Of a stretch of DNA of 64,000 nt, positions 46,501 through 60,300 are shown in pieces. A program made the translations under genes and the position numbers. The notes under the pieces are model-generated. The model was not told the origin of the DNA. It saw nothing but the letters and a program-made list of their open reading frames with translations, and did no database searches. Source of the stretch: Maniola hyperantus (Eukaryota; Arthropoda; Insecta; Lepidoptera; Nymphalidae). The stretch spans positions 6,289,439 to 6,353,438 of the forward strand of contig NC_048561.1 in the NCBI RefSeq assembly GCF_902806685.2. Direction: 5' to 3'. Position 1 is the stretch's first letter. Every line of letters begins with the position of its first letter.

Positions 46501-48281
46501 AACCCTAACACTCTTATTAATAAACATGGACCAGAGCGAGATCAACTTTATTCCAAGGTGTAAGTCTGTAGTAGCTACATTCTGTATTAATAAACATAGA
46601 GTAAGGAAGAAGTAAAATAATGCGACTCTACTCTCGGCGTAAAATTTACTCCTTGGTGCCACATGGTTTAACGACTGACTAAGCATAATCTACGCACTAA
46701 GTATGCATATTTTGACCATCAGCCCTGCGTTTATGTTTGTTGTGTATGATAATAATCAATAAAACGATTTTTGATTAATGAGATTTGTGTTTTCATATCA
46801 TGTTTGTAACGCAAATTAGATTATTTCATTGATAATATAAAGTGAAACTGAAGCGTTTTCTGAGTAATTAATTGCGCAAAACAAAAATGGCGGTGCAAGT
46901 TATCAGCTGTGAAGTCAATGTCAACAAAAAATACTGTCACAGTTATATAGGTCCGCTGGTCTATATCCTTTGTCACTGTCACACACCGCATTCAGTTCGT
47001 TCGCTGACTCTCTCTTTTACTTTTTAATAAAGGGGCTGCCACACGTGCACGCTGTCATTCTGAAGTAAGGCTGGCATTGTTAAATCGGGTTTATTTCATG
47101 TTTATTAATAAGATTGTTAAAACGAAGCTAATACTACGTTGGTCCTGGACGTAACTAGTCCAAGTGTAGCTTAAGATAATGCTTGAAGTAAGCATTTTTT
47201 ATTAATAAGGGTATAAAAGTGTAAGAATATAAGTTACCTAATCCAACGTTCTGTGTGAGCGCCTGCACGCCGAAGTACGTGAAGGGTCCGGCTTCGAACA
47301 CGAGGTTCTCGCGACCCACTGTCACCTCCACGCGACCCTCCAGGATCAGCACGAAGTAATCGACCTATTGCAGTGTTTTTATTTTTTATTTTTTCATATT
47401 TGTATTTTTAGCTTTAAGTTAACTGGTAATCCCGCACTTGCAAACTTTTAAAATGCATGCCGGTTTGCCAGTAATTGGGTGTACACTCTAAATTTTTTCT
47501 CTGTGAATTGTAATTGTTATTTTATAATATGTGTACTATCTGTTGGCAAACCAATAAAATAAAATAAAATAAATACAAAAAAATAAAGGTAAAATCCAGT
47601 AATTAGGTAATCATATAGTCTCCACCCTATGAGGAGATCCGTAGGAGAACTAGAGTAACCGACATAGCTCAACGGGTTGCGAAGCTGAAGTGGCAATGGG
47701 CAGGGCACATAGTTCGTACAGCCGATAGACGTTGGGGTCCCAAGGTGCTGGAATGGCGACCTCGCACCGGAAGACGGAAGTGTTCGATATCTGGATTGGT
47801 AGGATTCAAAGGCTTCGTCAAACCATCTTAAGATTATGGAATAGAGAGAAGTAGCTAATTGTTAAGTGCTAGAGAAAAGATCCGCGAGGGACAGTAGTTC
47901 CATTAAGTGGTAACAGATGGCGCCACTGGTAGTTTACCTCGCGAGAGCGGTGTACCATCTCAATGTTTTTTAGATTAGTAAGAAGTATAAGTAAACGTTG
48001 TAAGCGTTGGAAGACCCCCCACTAGGTGGACGGACGACATCAGCCTAGTCGCGGGATGCCGCTGGATGGTGGCGGCGCAAGACCGTGGCGTGTGGAAGTC
48101 CCTACAAGAGACCTATGTCCAGCAGTGGATGTCTTTTGGTTGATGATGATGATAGTCTCCACCCTATAGGAGCTGTGATAGCCTAGTGGTTAGGACGTCC
48201 GCCTTATAATCGGAGGTCGGGGGTTCGATTCCGGGCACGCATCTCTAACTTTTCGGATATATATGCGTTTTAATCTTCTAT

Positions 48282-48377
<96 letters not shown>

Positions 48378-51300
48378 AAAAGGTGACTGACTGATCTATC
48401 AACGCACAGCTCAAACTACTGGACGGATCGGGCTGAAATTTGGCATGCAGATAGCTATTATGACGTAGGCATCCGCTAAGAAAGGATTTTTGAAAATTCA
48501 ACTCCGAAGGGGGTGAAATAGGGTTTTGAAATTTTGTAGTCCACGCGGACGAAGTCGCGAGCATAAGCTAGTTAAATAATAAATATCACTCGCATTAAAG
48601 ATGAAGGAAAACATCGTGAGGAAACCTGCATGCCTGAGAGTTCTCCATAATGTTCTCAAAGGTGTCTGAAGTCTACCAATCCGCACATGGCCAGCATTAG
48701 TTAAACATGGCAATCAGGAAGCGTAAAATTTTACCAATTCTGAATAAATAATTTGAGTTTGAGTTTTGAAAAACCTTGACTTACCGGTTTGCCCTCCTGG
48801 AAGACATATCTCTTGGGGTCGTTCTTGTCCTTGTCAGCTCGGTCCTTGATGTGCTGGATAACGTCCTGCTTCAGCAGACGACGCAGCACCGTCTCCGATA
48901 TCATGTCCGGACGGAAGGGATCAACACCTGGTGATAAAACATATAAATTACTCATAAAATCTAACAAAAGTCTTGGACATATGTCTCAAGTTGAGGCAAG
49001 TTGTTTAACGCATACTAAAAAATTAAAAAAAAAAATGAAAGTGAAACTTTGCGACAAATGTCTCGGATTGAAAGTGAAACTTTGCGACACATCTCGGATT
49101 GAAAGTGAAACTTTGCGACACGTCACGTATTGAAATTGAAACTTTGCGACACATCTCGGATTGAAAGTGAAATTTTGCGACGCATGTCTCGGATTGAAAG
49201 TGAAACTTTGCGACGCATGTCTCGGATTGAAAGTGAAACTTTGCGATGCATGTCTCGGATTGAAAGTGAAACTTTGCGACACGTCTCGGATTGAAAGTGA
49301 AACTTTGCCTCAGGTCGCATATACTCACTGGTGCTCAGGAACTGGAAGGTGGCCAAGATCAATTGTGGAGACACGTGGACTCGCTGGTGCGAGTGGCCCG
49401 CGAACGCCGCGATGTCGTGGAGTTTGTTCATTGGGCGTAGTAAGCGCTTTTTGGTGCGGTTGTCACCTGCAGGCAAAGATTTAAAAAAATTGTAAGTTTT
49501 ATAGTGAGTTTAATTAGCTGCACTGCACTTCTTCACTTAATACTTGTGATAGCGAAAAACTAAAGAAGAGATTAAAAGATTGGTTCGTCTATCGGTTAAC
49601 GTTTAATTTAATTAAATATCAAGACTTGTTTACAATGCGACAAGGCTATCTTGGCGCGTGGCGAAAATCGGAACTAACGTTGTCGTCAAGTGTCCCCTTT
49701 GTTCTTGTTTGAATATTCTAAGCCTTTGAAGCTTTGTTCTCCAACAGCGCCCCCCTGTCAATGTCACTCAAGTGCCAAGAGAGCCTTGTCTTGCCTCGTT
49801 GTAGTAGTTATACATTTTTGGCACTAAAAATCTCACCTTCCTATTTGTTCTAACATTATCCCTCATTTTAACCTTTTTTTTACAAAATTAGTTAGAAAAA
49901 AATATTTTTTACTATTAAATATTCTACTTTCTGTTAACAGGTAAAATTTTCATGATGGGCGGTATACTCACTGATGACGTCACTCTCGTCCACGATCTCG
50001 GCTTGGATCATCTCCTCGATGACGTCCTCGAGAGTGATGAGTCCCACTGTCTCGTACACCGGGTCACCGTCGCCCTCCTTGTCTATGCGTTGAGCGAACG
50101 CCATGTGACCTTTGTGACCTACAACAAAGAGGGGAGAATGTGAACACAATCATTTTATAGCACAAAAAACCGGCCAAGTGCGAGTCAGGCTCGCGCTCCG
50201 AGGGTTCCATACACAGTTGTATTTTTTCGACATTTTGTATGATAAATCAAAAACTATTATGCATAAAAATAAATAAAAATTTGTTTTAGAATGTACAGGT
50301 AAAGCCCTTTCATATGATACCCCACTTGATATAGTTATCTTACTTTGAAAATTGGAAATACAAATTTTTATTCATGAACACAATTTAATATTTTTTTGTG
50401 TGATGTAACCACATATACACGGTTTTCAGATTTTTCCCCGAATGTCTGCTATAATATCTACCTACCTACCAAATGTCATGATTCTAGGTCAACGGGAAGT
50501 ACCTTGTAGGTTTCTTGACAGACAACAAAGTGATCCTATAAGGGTACCGTTTTTCCTTTTGAGGTACGGAACCCTAAAAATACCAATGTAGGTAAACAAG
50601 TTATATTTAATATCTCAAACATAAGCTTTTACTAGAACGCCCCACTTTTCGCGACGTATAAATAAACACGCCCAGCCGTCTACGTCTGGCCGAGATATTA
50701 ATCATATACCAAATTGTGCATTCATTGTTTGTATGTTTTTCATTTACGAAGTTCCGGCGAAATACCTGATAGCATAGCATATAACCTATTTTTGCAAAGT
50801 GATTAAAAAAATTAAGATTTAGATTTTTCTTTTATTATTTTTAGGGTTCCGTACCTCAAAAGGAAAAACGGAACCCTTATAGGATCACTTTGTTGTCTGT
50901 CTGTCTGTCAAGAAACCTACAGGGTACTTCCCGTTGACCTAGAATCATGAAATTTGGCAGGTTGGTAGATCTTATAGCTGTTTGCGGAATAATCTGAAAA
51001 CCGTGAATTTAGGGTTAGATCACACAAAAAAAAATTGTGGTCATGAACTAATAATTAGTATTTTCAACTTTCAACAAGTGAGTGACTATATCAAGTGGGG
51101 TATCATATGAAAGGTCTTCACGTGTACATTCTAAAACAGATTTTTATTCAATTTTATGCATCATAGTTTTGAATTATCATGCAAAATGTCGAAAAAATAC
51201 CACTGTAGTACGGAACCCTGATTGCGCGAGCCTGACTCGCACTTAACCAGTTTTTTTTTATTGGAAATATTACAATAAAACTTAAAGCTAGCCTTATCTA

Positions 51301-54300
51301 ATCCATACTAATATTATAAATGCGAAAGTGTGTCTGTCGGTCTGTCTGTCTGTCTGTCTTCTAGCCTTTCACGTCCCTTCCGTTCAACCGATTTTGACGA
51401 AATTTGGTACAGATATAGCTTGCATCCCGGGGAAGGACATAGGCTACTTTTTATCCCGGAAAATTAAAGAGTTCCCACGGGATTTTTAAAAACCTAAATC
51501 CACGCGGACGAAGTCGCGGGCATCATCTAGTTACTATATAAATGCCCGCGTGGAATGGTGCCAAGAATACTGGCTGCATTTCCGATTTAGATTAGATTAG
51601 ATTTATTCATTTATTAAATATATATTTATTTATTATTCTGTTTTGACTGAACTAATTTTTCGGTGAACTGAGAATTTATTCTTGAAAGCCTAGTAAGTAT
51701 TATAATATGAATACCTCAAGATATTATGAAAAATGCGGTAATAGCGTCGTGGTTAAGACGTCGGCTTTCTATTTGGGAGGTCGGGGGTTCGAACCCGGGC
51801 ACGCACCTCTAACTTTGCGGAGTTATGTGCTTGTTAAGCTTAAGTATCAAAAGCCGGTGAAGGTATCAAATCAAATCAGAAATGAGGATTTATGGATCTC
51901 CGTAGGAGAACCAAAGTAATAGAGTAGCCCAGCTGGTTGCAAAACTGAAGTGGCAATGGGCAGGGCATAAAAAATGGGCAGTTCGAAAAGCCCATAGACG
52001 TCGTCCCAAGGTGCATGAATAACGACCTCGCACCGCAAGTCCCTACAAGAGAGGTCTATACTCTATGTCCAGTCGTGGACGTCTGTATGATGATGATGAT
52101 GATGATGATGATGATAATAATGGTGGTGGTGGTGGTGGTGGTGGTGGTGGTGGTGGTGGTGGTGGTGGTGGTGGTGGTGGTGGTGGTGGTGGTGATGATG
52201 ATGATGGGTTAAGCGATCTCATTTTGTTAAATAGGTGTCATCACTAAGATAGAATCATGTTCACGCGATTTAAATAACTAGTGGCGCCATCTCTTATCTA
52301 TCTCCACTTACCGTCTTTGAACTGCCTCAGCATGACATCCAAAGTAACGTCTTCAAAGACGAAGTTGACCTGGTTCTGGTAGTATTGGCACAGCGTGCGC
52401 AGCGGGGTGTTGTCGTCAGGGTCCACGAAGGCCAGGTCCTTGATGAAGAGGACCGTCACGATGTTGCCGCGATGACCCTCGTATACCGGGATACGGGAGT
52501 AACCTGGAAGGGAATTTAATATTTAATGGGGAATTTATTTATTTACTTTGACGACCTCCCTGGCGCAGTGGTGAACGCTGTGGTCTTAATAGTGGGAGGT
52601 CCCGGGTTCGATTCCTGGCAGGGGTTTGGAATTTTATAATTTCTAAATTTCTGGTCTGGTCTGGTGGGAGGCTTCGGCCGTGGCTAGTTACCACCCTACC
52701 GGCAAAGCCGTGCCGCCAAGCGATTTAGCGTTCCGGTACGATGCCGTGTAGAAACCAAAGGGGTATGGGTTTAATAAAAACTGCCATACCCCTTCCAGGT
52801 TAGCCCGCTATCATCTTAGACTGCATCATTACTTACCACCAGGTGAGATTGCAGTCAAGGGCTAACTTGTATCTGAATAAAAAATAAAAAAAACTTTGTA
52901 CCAACAACATCTATACTAATATTATAAAGAGATAATGTCGTTAAGTTTGTTTGTAGGGGGTAAACTCTGGAACTACTGAACCGATTTTGAAAATTCTGTC
53001 ACCAATAGAAAGCTACATTATTCCTGAGTGTCATAGGCTTTATTATATACACACAGGCGAAGCCGCGGGGATCAGCTAGTTTGCAATAAAGAGAAGTAAA
53101 AGTGGACATGGAAGCACTTATCTCTAAGATAAATTTCTATCAGTGACCCTTGGCAGTGTGAGAGGTTGTAGATTTAGTAAATTAATAAAAGTCGAAAAAA
53201 TTAACCTTGATCGGTTTTTAGGGTTTCGTTTTGGCATACAATGTATGCCACATTGCACATGCATATGCAACCCCTGAGGGACATTGTAGATCCCTATTTT
53301 ACCCCCTTAGGGGTTGCATTTTAAAAATGTAACCCCTAACAGGGTAAACTCCTGCCATCCATTTCGATGGAAATGGATGGAAGGAGTTCAAATATGAAAG
53401 AATGATGAAGATGAGAAAGAACGGACGAAGCTCGAAGATGGAAGGAAAAAAAAGGGAACATCTTGGACAAAATCGATTTAAATTCTTATTTTTTTTCAAT
53501 TATTTTCAGCGACTGCTTTTAAATGTAAATAGTTATTCAAAAATTCATGGTATATTTTATTTGAATTTATTATAGTACCTTTTTTCAGCCTGGGACAAAT
53601 TTTGTCCATCTCGTTAGATTATTTTGGGGGAGTTTTCAGATTTTTTGAAAATTTTATTTTTTAGACTCTTACCCGACTTGACGATCTCAGTCATGGTGTC
53701 GAAGTCCAGGATGCTGTCAATGGGCAGCATGTAGCAGTCCTTGAGCTTCGTCATCACGTCCTTGACAGTCTTCTTGTGCAGGTCCAGGGCACCGGATATG
53801 ATCTGGACTTCCTCTTTGTCTAGGTCGTTCACGTGATTTGTAATCTGTGGGAATTTGTGATGTCTGTATATATACAGGGTTACAGGAAAATAGGGACACG
53901 ATCCCGTTGGGGTTATAGTACAGAACATTAGCTATCAAACGACCCTAAAACGATTCCCAACCGATATTAATTTTTAAAGTGGCACACACCCCTTTACCTA
54001 TAAAAAAAATTAAAAATGAATAACTCGAAAACGACACTTTTGCATAAGCACTTTAGGGGTCGTTTGGTAGCCAATGTTTTTTTTTTTCTTTTTTAAATTC
54101 AGATACAAGTTAGCCCTTGACTGCAATCTCACCTGGTGGTAAGTGATGATGCAGTCTAAGGTGATAGCGGGCTAACCTGGAACGGGTATGACAATTTTTA
54201 ATAAACCCGTGCCCCTTTGGTTTCTACACAGCATCGTGCCGGAACGCTAAAAACGGCACGGCTTTGCCGGTAGGGTGGTAACCAGCCACGGCCGAAGCCT

Positions 54301-57300
54301 CCCACCAGACCAGACCAGAAATTAAGAAATTATAAAATTCCAAACCCCTGCCAGGAATCGAACCCGGAACCTCCCACTATTAAGACCACAGCGCTCACCA
54401 CTGCGCCAGGGAGGTCGTCAATGTCCTGTACTATAACCCCTTAACGGGATCGTGTCCTATTTTCCTGTAACCCTATATAAAAGGAAAAGCTGATTGACTG
54501 ACTGACTGATCTATCAACGCACAGCTGTGCGTTTTAAACAATTAAATATCATTTGCTTTAACGCTGAAGGAAAACATCGTGAGGGTAAAATAAGAAGAAG
54601 AAAGGACGCACCTTGACGAGCTCCTTCAGCCTCTCCCTGTTGTAGTGCGTGCCGATCTCTTCGCCGAGGAAGTAATCGAGCAGCTTGCTGGTTGGCCACG
54701 CCAGCGGAGCACAGATGCCCATCACGATCTGGGGGAATTAACACTTTGTTAGGAAAGACAACAACAACAACATGGGGTTATTCAAGGGGCGGACCAACAA
54801 ATTCCTAAAAGGTCGGCAACGCATCGGCGGTTCCTCTGGTGCTGCAAATGTTCATGGGCGGCGGTAATCACTTAACATCAGGTGACACGCTTGCTTCGTT
54901 GCTCGCTATCTGTATTAAATAAAAAAAATGACAAGTACAGACAAACAAAAAATATTTTTAAAAACAGACTTACAACAAAAACCACTACATCAATATAATA
55001 TAGATTCAGTATACGCAAAACCTTAAAGTAGTTTGTTCAGAATCAGTAACAGAATCGATTGCAATTTTCAGGGTTCCGTAACTCAAAAGCAAAAACGGAA
55101 CCCTTATAGGATCACTTTGTTGTCTGTCTGTCGGTCTGTCAAGAAAACCTATAGGGTACTTCCCGTTGACCTAGAATCATGAAATTTAGCAGGTAGGTAG
55201 GTCTTATAGCAGACATTAGGGGAGAAATCTGAAAACCGTGAATTTGTGGTTACATCACACAAAAAATAATTATGGTCATGAACTATATTAGTATTTTCAA
55301 TTTTCGAAGTAAGATAACTAAATCAAGTGGGGTATCATATGAAAGGTCTTCAACTGTGCATTCTAAAACAGCGTTTTATTTATTTTTATGCATCATAGTT
55401 ATCGTGCAAAATGTCCATGTCTTGCGCCAGATCTCTTGCAGTATGCTATTAGAACACAACAGGGTAGACTCGATGACCTGCCAGGTCTGATACCAGGTCA
55501 ATCAGGCCTGGTACCAAGGTCACCTACCTTCATGATCCAGATGCTCTTGGCGCCTATGAACAGCCCATGCCTGGCACAGATGGCTTGTGGCGTGATCTCC
55601 GCTATGAACACGATGGCCAAAGTGGACCCGATGACCGCCACCAGGCCTGATGTCAGGTCATCCAGGATGACAGTGAAGGTGCTGTTGACCGCCACGTTGC
55701 TGAGCAGGATGGTGCAAAGGAGATAGTTGCCGTGCGAGCGAACCGGCATGATAGCTCGCGCGTATTTTCTTTCTTTCTCTGTGCCTGTTTGGACAAAAAA
55801 CATTATAACACTTCTTGATACGCCTTACTCACAACCTTGAATGGGAAGCTGGAAGAAATCTCTGTTTAGAGATAAGCATTTCCAATGTAACTTAATTTAT
55901 TATTACTTTGTAACTACAATTTTGGTACATGAAAAAAAAAAAAAAAAAAAAAAAATTATTAATAATATAAAATTGAACAAGATGAAGATGGCAACCAAAG
56001 CAGCTGTTCTGTTTGGCAGCCATTTAAATACGGACGGAAGTGTGAACGTAAAGCTAAAATTAATTTTTTTAAATAAGATTTTCTTAGGGTAGTTTCTTAG
56101 GCTTGGGTCCGTACTTCAAAAGGAAAAACGGAACCCCTATAGGATCACTTTATTGTCTGTCTGTCCATCAAGAAACCTACAAGGTACTTCCCGTTGACCT
56201 AAAATCATGAAATTTGGCAGGTAGGTAGGTCTTATAGCAGACATAAGGGGAAAAATCTAATTTTTATTTATTTTTATGCATAGTTGTTGATTTATCATAA
56301 AAAATGACGAAAATTACGACTGTACCAGTTTTTTGTAATTTATAGCCAGTGTCACTCCGGAATGTGGCGTGCACAGGGTTTGAAGCCAGGGTATGCATTA
56401 GTTAAGTAGGAACCTGTTTACTGGCAGGTAAGTAAGTAAGTAAAAGTAAGTAAAATATGCTTTATTGTACACCAAAACAAAAACAATAGACATATAACAA
56501 ATAGGTCATAATGAAAAATATGCATTGAGCTAAACAACTGGGGTAAGCAGTGCATTTATGCCTCTATGACCTGCACGCCACTGCTCCGGATGATGTAAGG
56601 ATTCTAACTATACCATACATCCCAATCTGTTCAGGCATTAGACAGTTAGTTTAATGATTAATATTCTTACCTGTATAAGCGATAATCTTCAGCTCAGTCC
56701 GGTCCAAAGCCATCAGTCCAAGGTTCAACCCCGAGAACAGTGAAGCCAACATCAGCAGAATCACAATCAGTATGAATGAAGCCCACAAAGTATAGTCTCC
56801 TTAATTGCAATGGGTTCCTAGTACCTTTTACCCCTCCCGACAAATTTCGATACCCTGCAGTTTGAGTTGTACGCTCATATGTCAGTCAGTTAGTTATTTT
56901 TTATAATATTAGCCATGTTTAATGAATAATATTCCCCTTTTCTCTCCAACTAAGCGTCAATAGTGCAACGGGTGGGGTTTGATCCGGCGACCTTTCGGAA
57001 TTCAGTCCGCTCCTTTACCCGTTGAGCTATTGAGGCTTTTAACGATTGACGTTCTTACCTGTATTGGCAATAATCTTCAGCTCAGTCCGGTCCAAAGCCA
57101 TCAGTCCAAGGTTCAACCCAGAGAACAGTGAAGCCAGCATCAGCAGAATCACAATTAGTATGAGGGAAGCCCATAACGGCAGCATCTTATTGTGGACTCC
57201 TAGTATCTTCCAGCGCTCACTTCCCTGATGGACGAAGTCTTCGTTTGGAGAACTCTTGGCGCAGACGTAGAACAGATAGCCTTCGATTGGAGGGGGAGCT

Positions 57301-60300
57301 TCGAGCTTGAAGAGTCCTGATTCTGGTTCAGCTACTTTTATCTGTTAAGTAATAACACCAGTGAGACGACGGCGTTTGTGTTTGCCGACGAGCCGGCTAA
57401 GTTCGGCTACGGAACCCTTAAAACTGCCATACCCCTTGCAGGATAGCCCCTTCACTCACTTCACTGCATCATCACTTACCACCAGGTGAGATTGCAGTCA
57501 AGGGCTAACTTGTATCTGAATTAAAAAAATATATACTATATGGGTAGTGATATAATATGGGTAGTCATCATCATCATGATAAACCCATCGCCGGTTTACT
57601 ACAGAGCACGGGTCTCCTCTCAGAGTGAGAAGGGTTTTGGCCATAGTCTACCACGCTGGCCACGTGCGGATTGGTAGACTTCAACACCTTTTGAGGACAT
57701 TATGGAGAGATCTCTCAGGCATGCAGGTTTCCTCACGATGTTTTCCTTCACCGTTAAAGCAAGTGATACTTAATTACTTAAAACGCACATAACTCCGAGA
57801 AGTTAGAGGTGCGTGCCCGGGATCGAACGCCCGACCTTCGATTGGAAGGCGGACGTCCTAACCACTAGGCTATCACAGCTTATACACGCTGAAATTGTAA
57901 TGATTGTTTTCCCGAAGCGAAACGATTTTGTCATGGTATTACAATCGAGTTATAAATAAAAATAATTAGAAGAGTCAAAAATTGCAAATTTACAATCGAG
58001 AAAAACTCGAATTTGAAAAGATCGAATGTGACCTCGAACCAATAGTAATAAATACCGCGTGCGTGCAGGCTATTTTATGCCGTATCACTACGCGCGAGAG
58101 CTTATTTTGCTCTAAACTTTTCACTTTATTGGCAGCGCAGTTCGAGTGGATGTACCTACCCACTTACGTCTAGTTACGGCCCGTTCACACATGGGAGTCC
58201 GTTTCACTGGTACGTTTTTAACGGATACGTCATAAATTTATGCTCTGTTCACACATAGGCACCGTATAACCTTGCTACTTGAAAAGGTTCAAAAAGCCTT
58301 TCTAAGGTATTTATATAAAAAATTGCACGGGTATTACCCATTTATGTATCCCACAAAATTTCTCCAAGGGCACTTGGGTTTCCACTCGCTCAAAACCCGA
58401 AGAAACTGCGACCAAATTGGCACAATTTGCAAGATTCTTAGGGGTGTGATCGACTGCTCTGAACTACACAACAAGCTCTGCTGCGTTTATGCACCCTCTA
58501 ATTACAGCTATCTCCGCCACCGCTCCAAATTTTTCGTAAGTCCGTTTAGTCGCACGGTAGCGCGCTCCAGTCAGTGGTCACCCATACCGCGCACTTCGGC
58601 TGCGCTCAACGCGCTGCTGAAGGAGTCCCCTCGCTGTGACATATTTGCTGACAAATGGGCTGACCTTATGGGTCAGATTTTGCACTTTTTATAATTTTAA
58701 CAATTTTTGTATGTATGTTTATGTTAGTTTGTACTCGTAGTTTAATTAGTGTAATTGGCTTTATGGCCGTTCTAATTAAATAATAAATAAATAAATAATA
58801 ATAATAATAATAATAATAACGTTCAACGGATCCCTCATTACTGAACAGAAAACTCGCAGTATACCACACAGTAAAACACGCAGTAAAACACACAGTATCT
58901 ATCCGTTAAAATTCTACGTATCCGTATATTTCCGTTCCGTCCGTCCAGTATTCGATGACAAAACGGAATGTCATTTTTTTACGGAACGATATTTTTTACT
59001 GTACACAGAATACTGTGCCATGTGTAAAGTCGCTTATACAACTACATACGCCATCGACGAAAAAAAAACGTACACGATAAAAAACGGAACAGTAAAACGG
59101 AGACATGTGTGAACCGGCCGTAGTTGTTTCTATTGTTATATTCTTACATTAGTTTCTCACAGTTTCGAGTTGATGATTTTTTTATTATCATTTCAAAACA
59201 AAAACATTTTTACTTTTTAAGTTTAACTCAAAATTACGATAGTACTGAGGGCCAATCGTTCTGCCGCGGGAAGACAACCACTAAAATTTCAGCGTGTATA
59301 TTTATTATCCAACTAGGGTTGCCAGGCGTCCGGATAAAGCCGAACATAGGTAGGCATTTTGATTGCGTGTCCGGCCAAAATAAACGGTGTCCGGCTAGTC
59401 CGGCTTTTGTTAGGCTTTTTACATTTCGCAAACGAGCGTGGCCGAGCGCAGGCGAGTCGACTGTCGGTCGCCCCCGCAGGCGGCAGCGCCGCCTGACAAC
59501 AAGATTTATGACAATAATAAAAAAAGCTTGATTTTACATACAATTTTTTTGTCGTACCTATTAATACTAAGACTCAAAATCCTCAATAATGTAGGGTGTC
59601 CGGCCTTTCTATCCAAATGTCCGGCCAAACTACCTGGTTTGTCCGGCTATTAGGTTTGGCGACCTGGCAACCAGTGGCGTGCACAGGAGTTCAAGCCAGG
59701 GTATGCATTTAGATATGAACTAATTACACAGCAAATTTAAAATTGACGTCAAAGATCATTACCTATCTCTTTGCTATCATCAGTAACGGCATAGTTTATT
59801 ATTTAAATCTATATGTGTATGTATATCTATGTAGTCTTATGTATGTCTATTATACTTTATTTGTATGTATTAGTGTATTAACAATATGTATTTTATATTC
59901 TTATTATATGGTTTAGTTTATTTAGCTATTGGTATTTAGGTTTATTTTACACCACCTCCCATTGTCCATTTGTTCGTTTTTTCCCTAGCGTTAAGGTTGT
60001 CTGGAAGAGATTGCTATTTATTTATTTATATATAGTGCAATAAAGTATATACATACATACATACATACGGCAGGTTAAAATGAAAAATAAGCATTGATTT
60101 ATTACAATGAGGGTAAGCAGTGCTTTTATGCCTCTATGAGCTGCACGCCACTGCTGGCAACCCTATATCCAACTAACCTCGTACTCTCCATTGAGCAGGT
60201 GATGGCAGGGGGTCCCATACTTGGCGGGGGTGTGCGTGAACGCGATCACAGTGGCATTGGTGAACCCCTCTCCGAAGAGCCTCAAATGGAAGCTCGTCTC

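Noticed and set aside
48190..48564. 124-codon minus-strand frame with YIYIYI
   Set aside because: It is the translation of an AT repeat and a Helitron-like element.
49035..49312. Possible CRISPR-like array
   Set aside because: The units are directly adjacent with no unique spacers, and this is an animal nuclear genome. The same holds for the arrays at 40081 and 61093.
48986..49328. Overlapping open frames of repeated 'SFTFNPR' or 'AKFHFQSE' motifs
   Set aside because: They come from the stop-free minisatellite at 49035-49312 in a uex intron. Three frames are open at once, as expected for a repeat.
52015..52247. Open frames with poly-Val or poly-Gly
   Set aside because: These are translations of a (GGT)n/(GAT)n microsatellite.
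58272..58694. 140-codon open frame as a host gene
   Set aside because: It matches the C-terminus of non-LTR polymerase proteins, is 5'-truncated and has a microsatellite tail.
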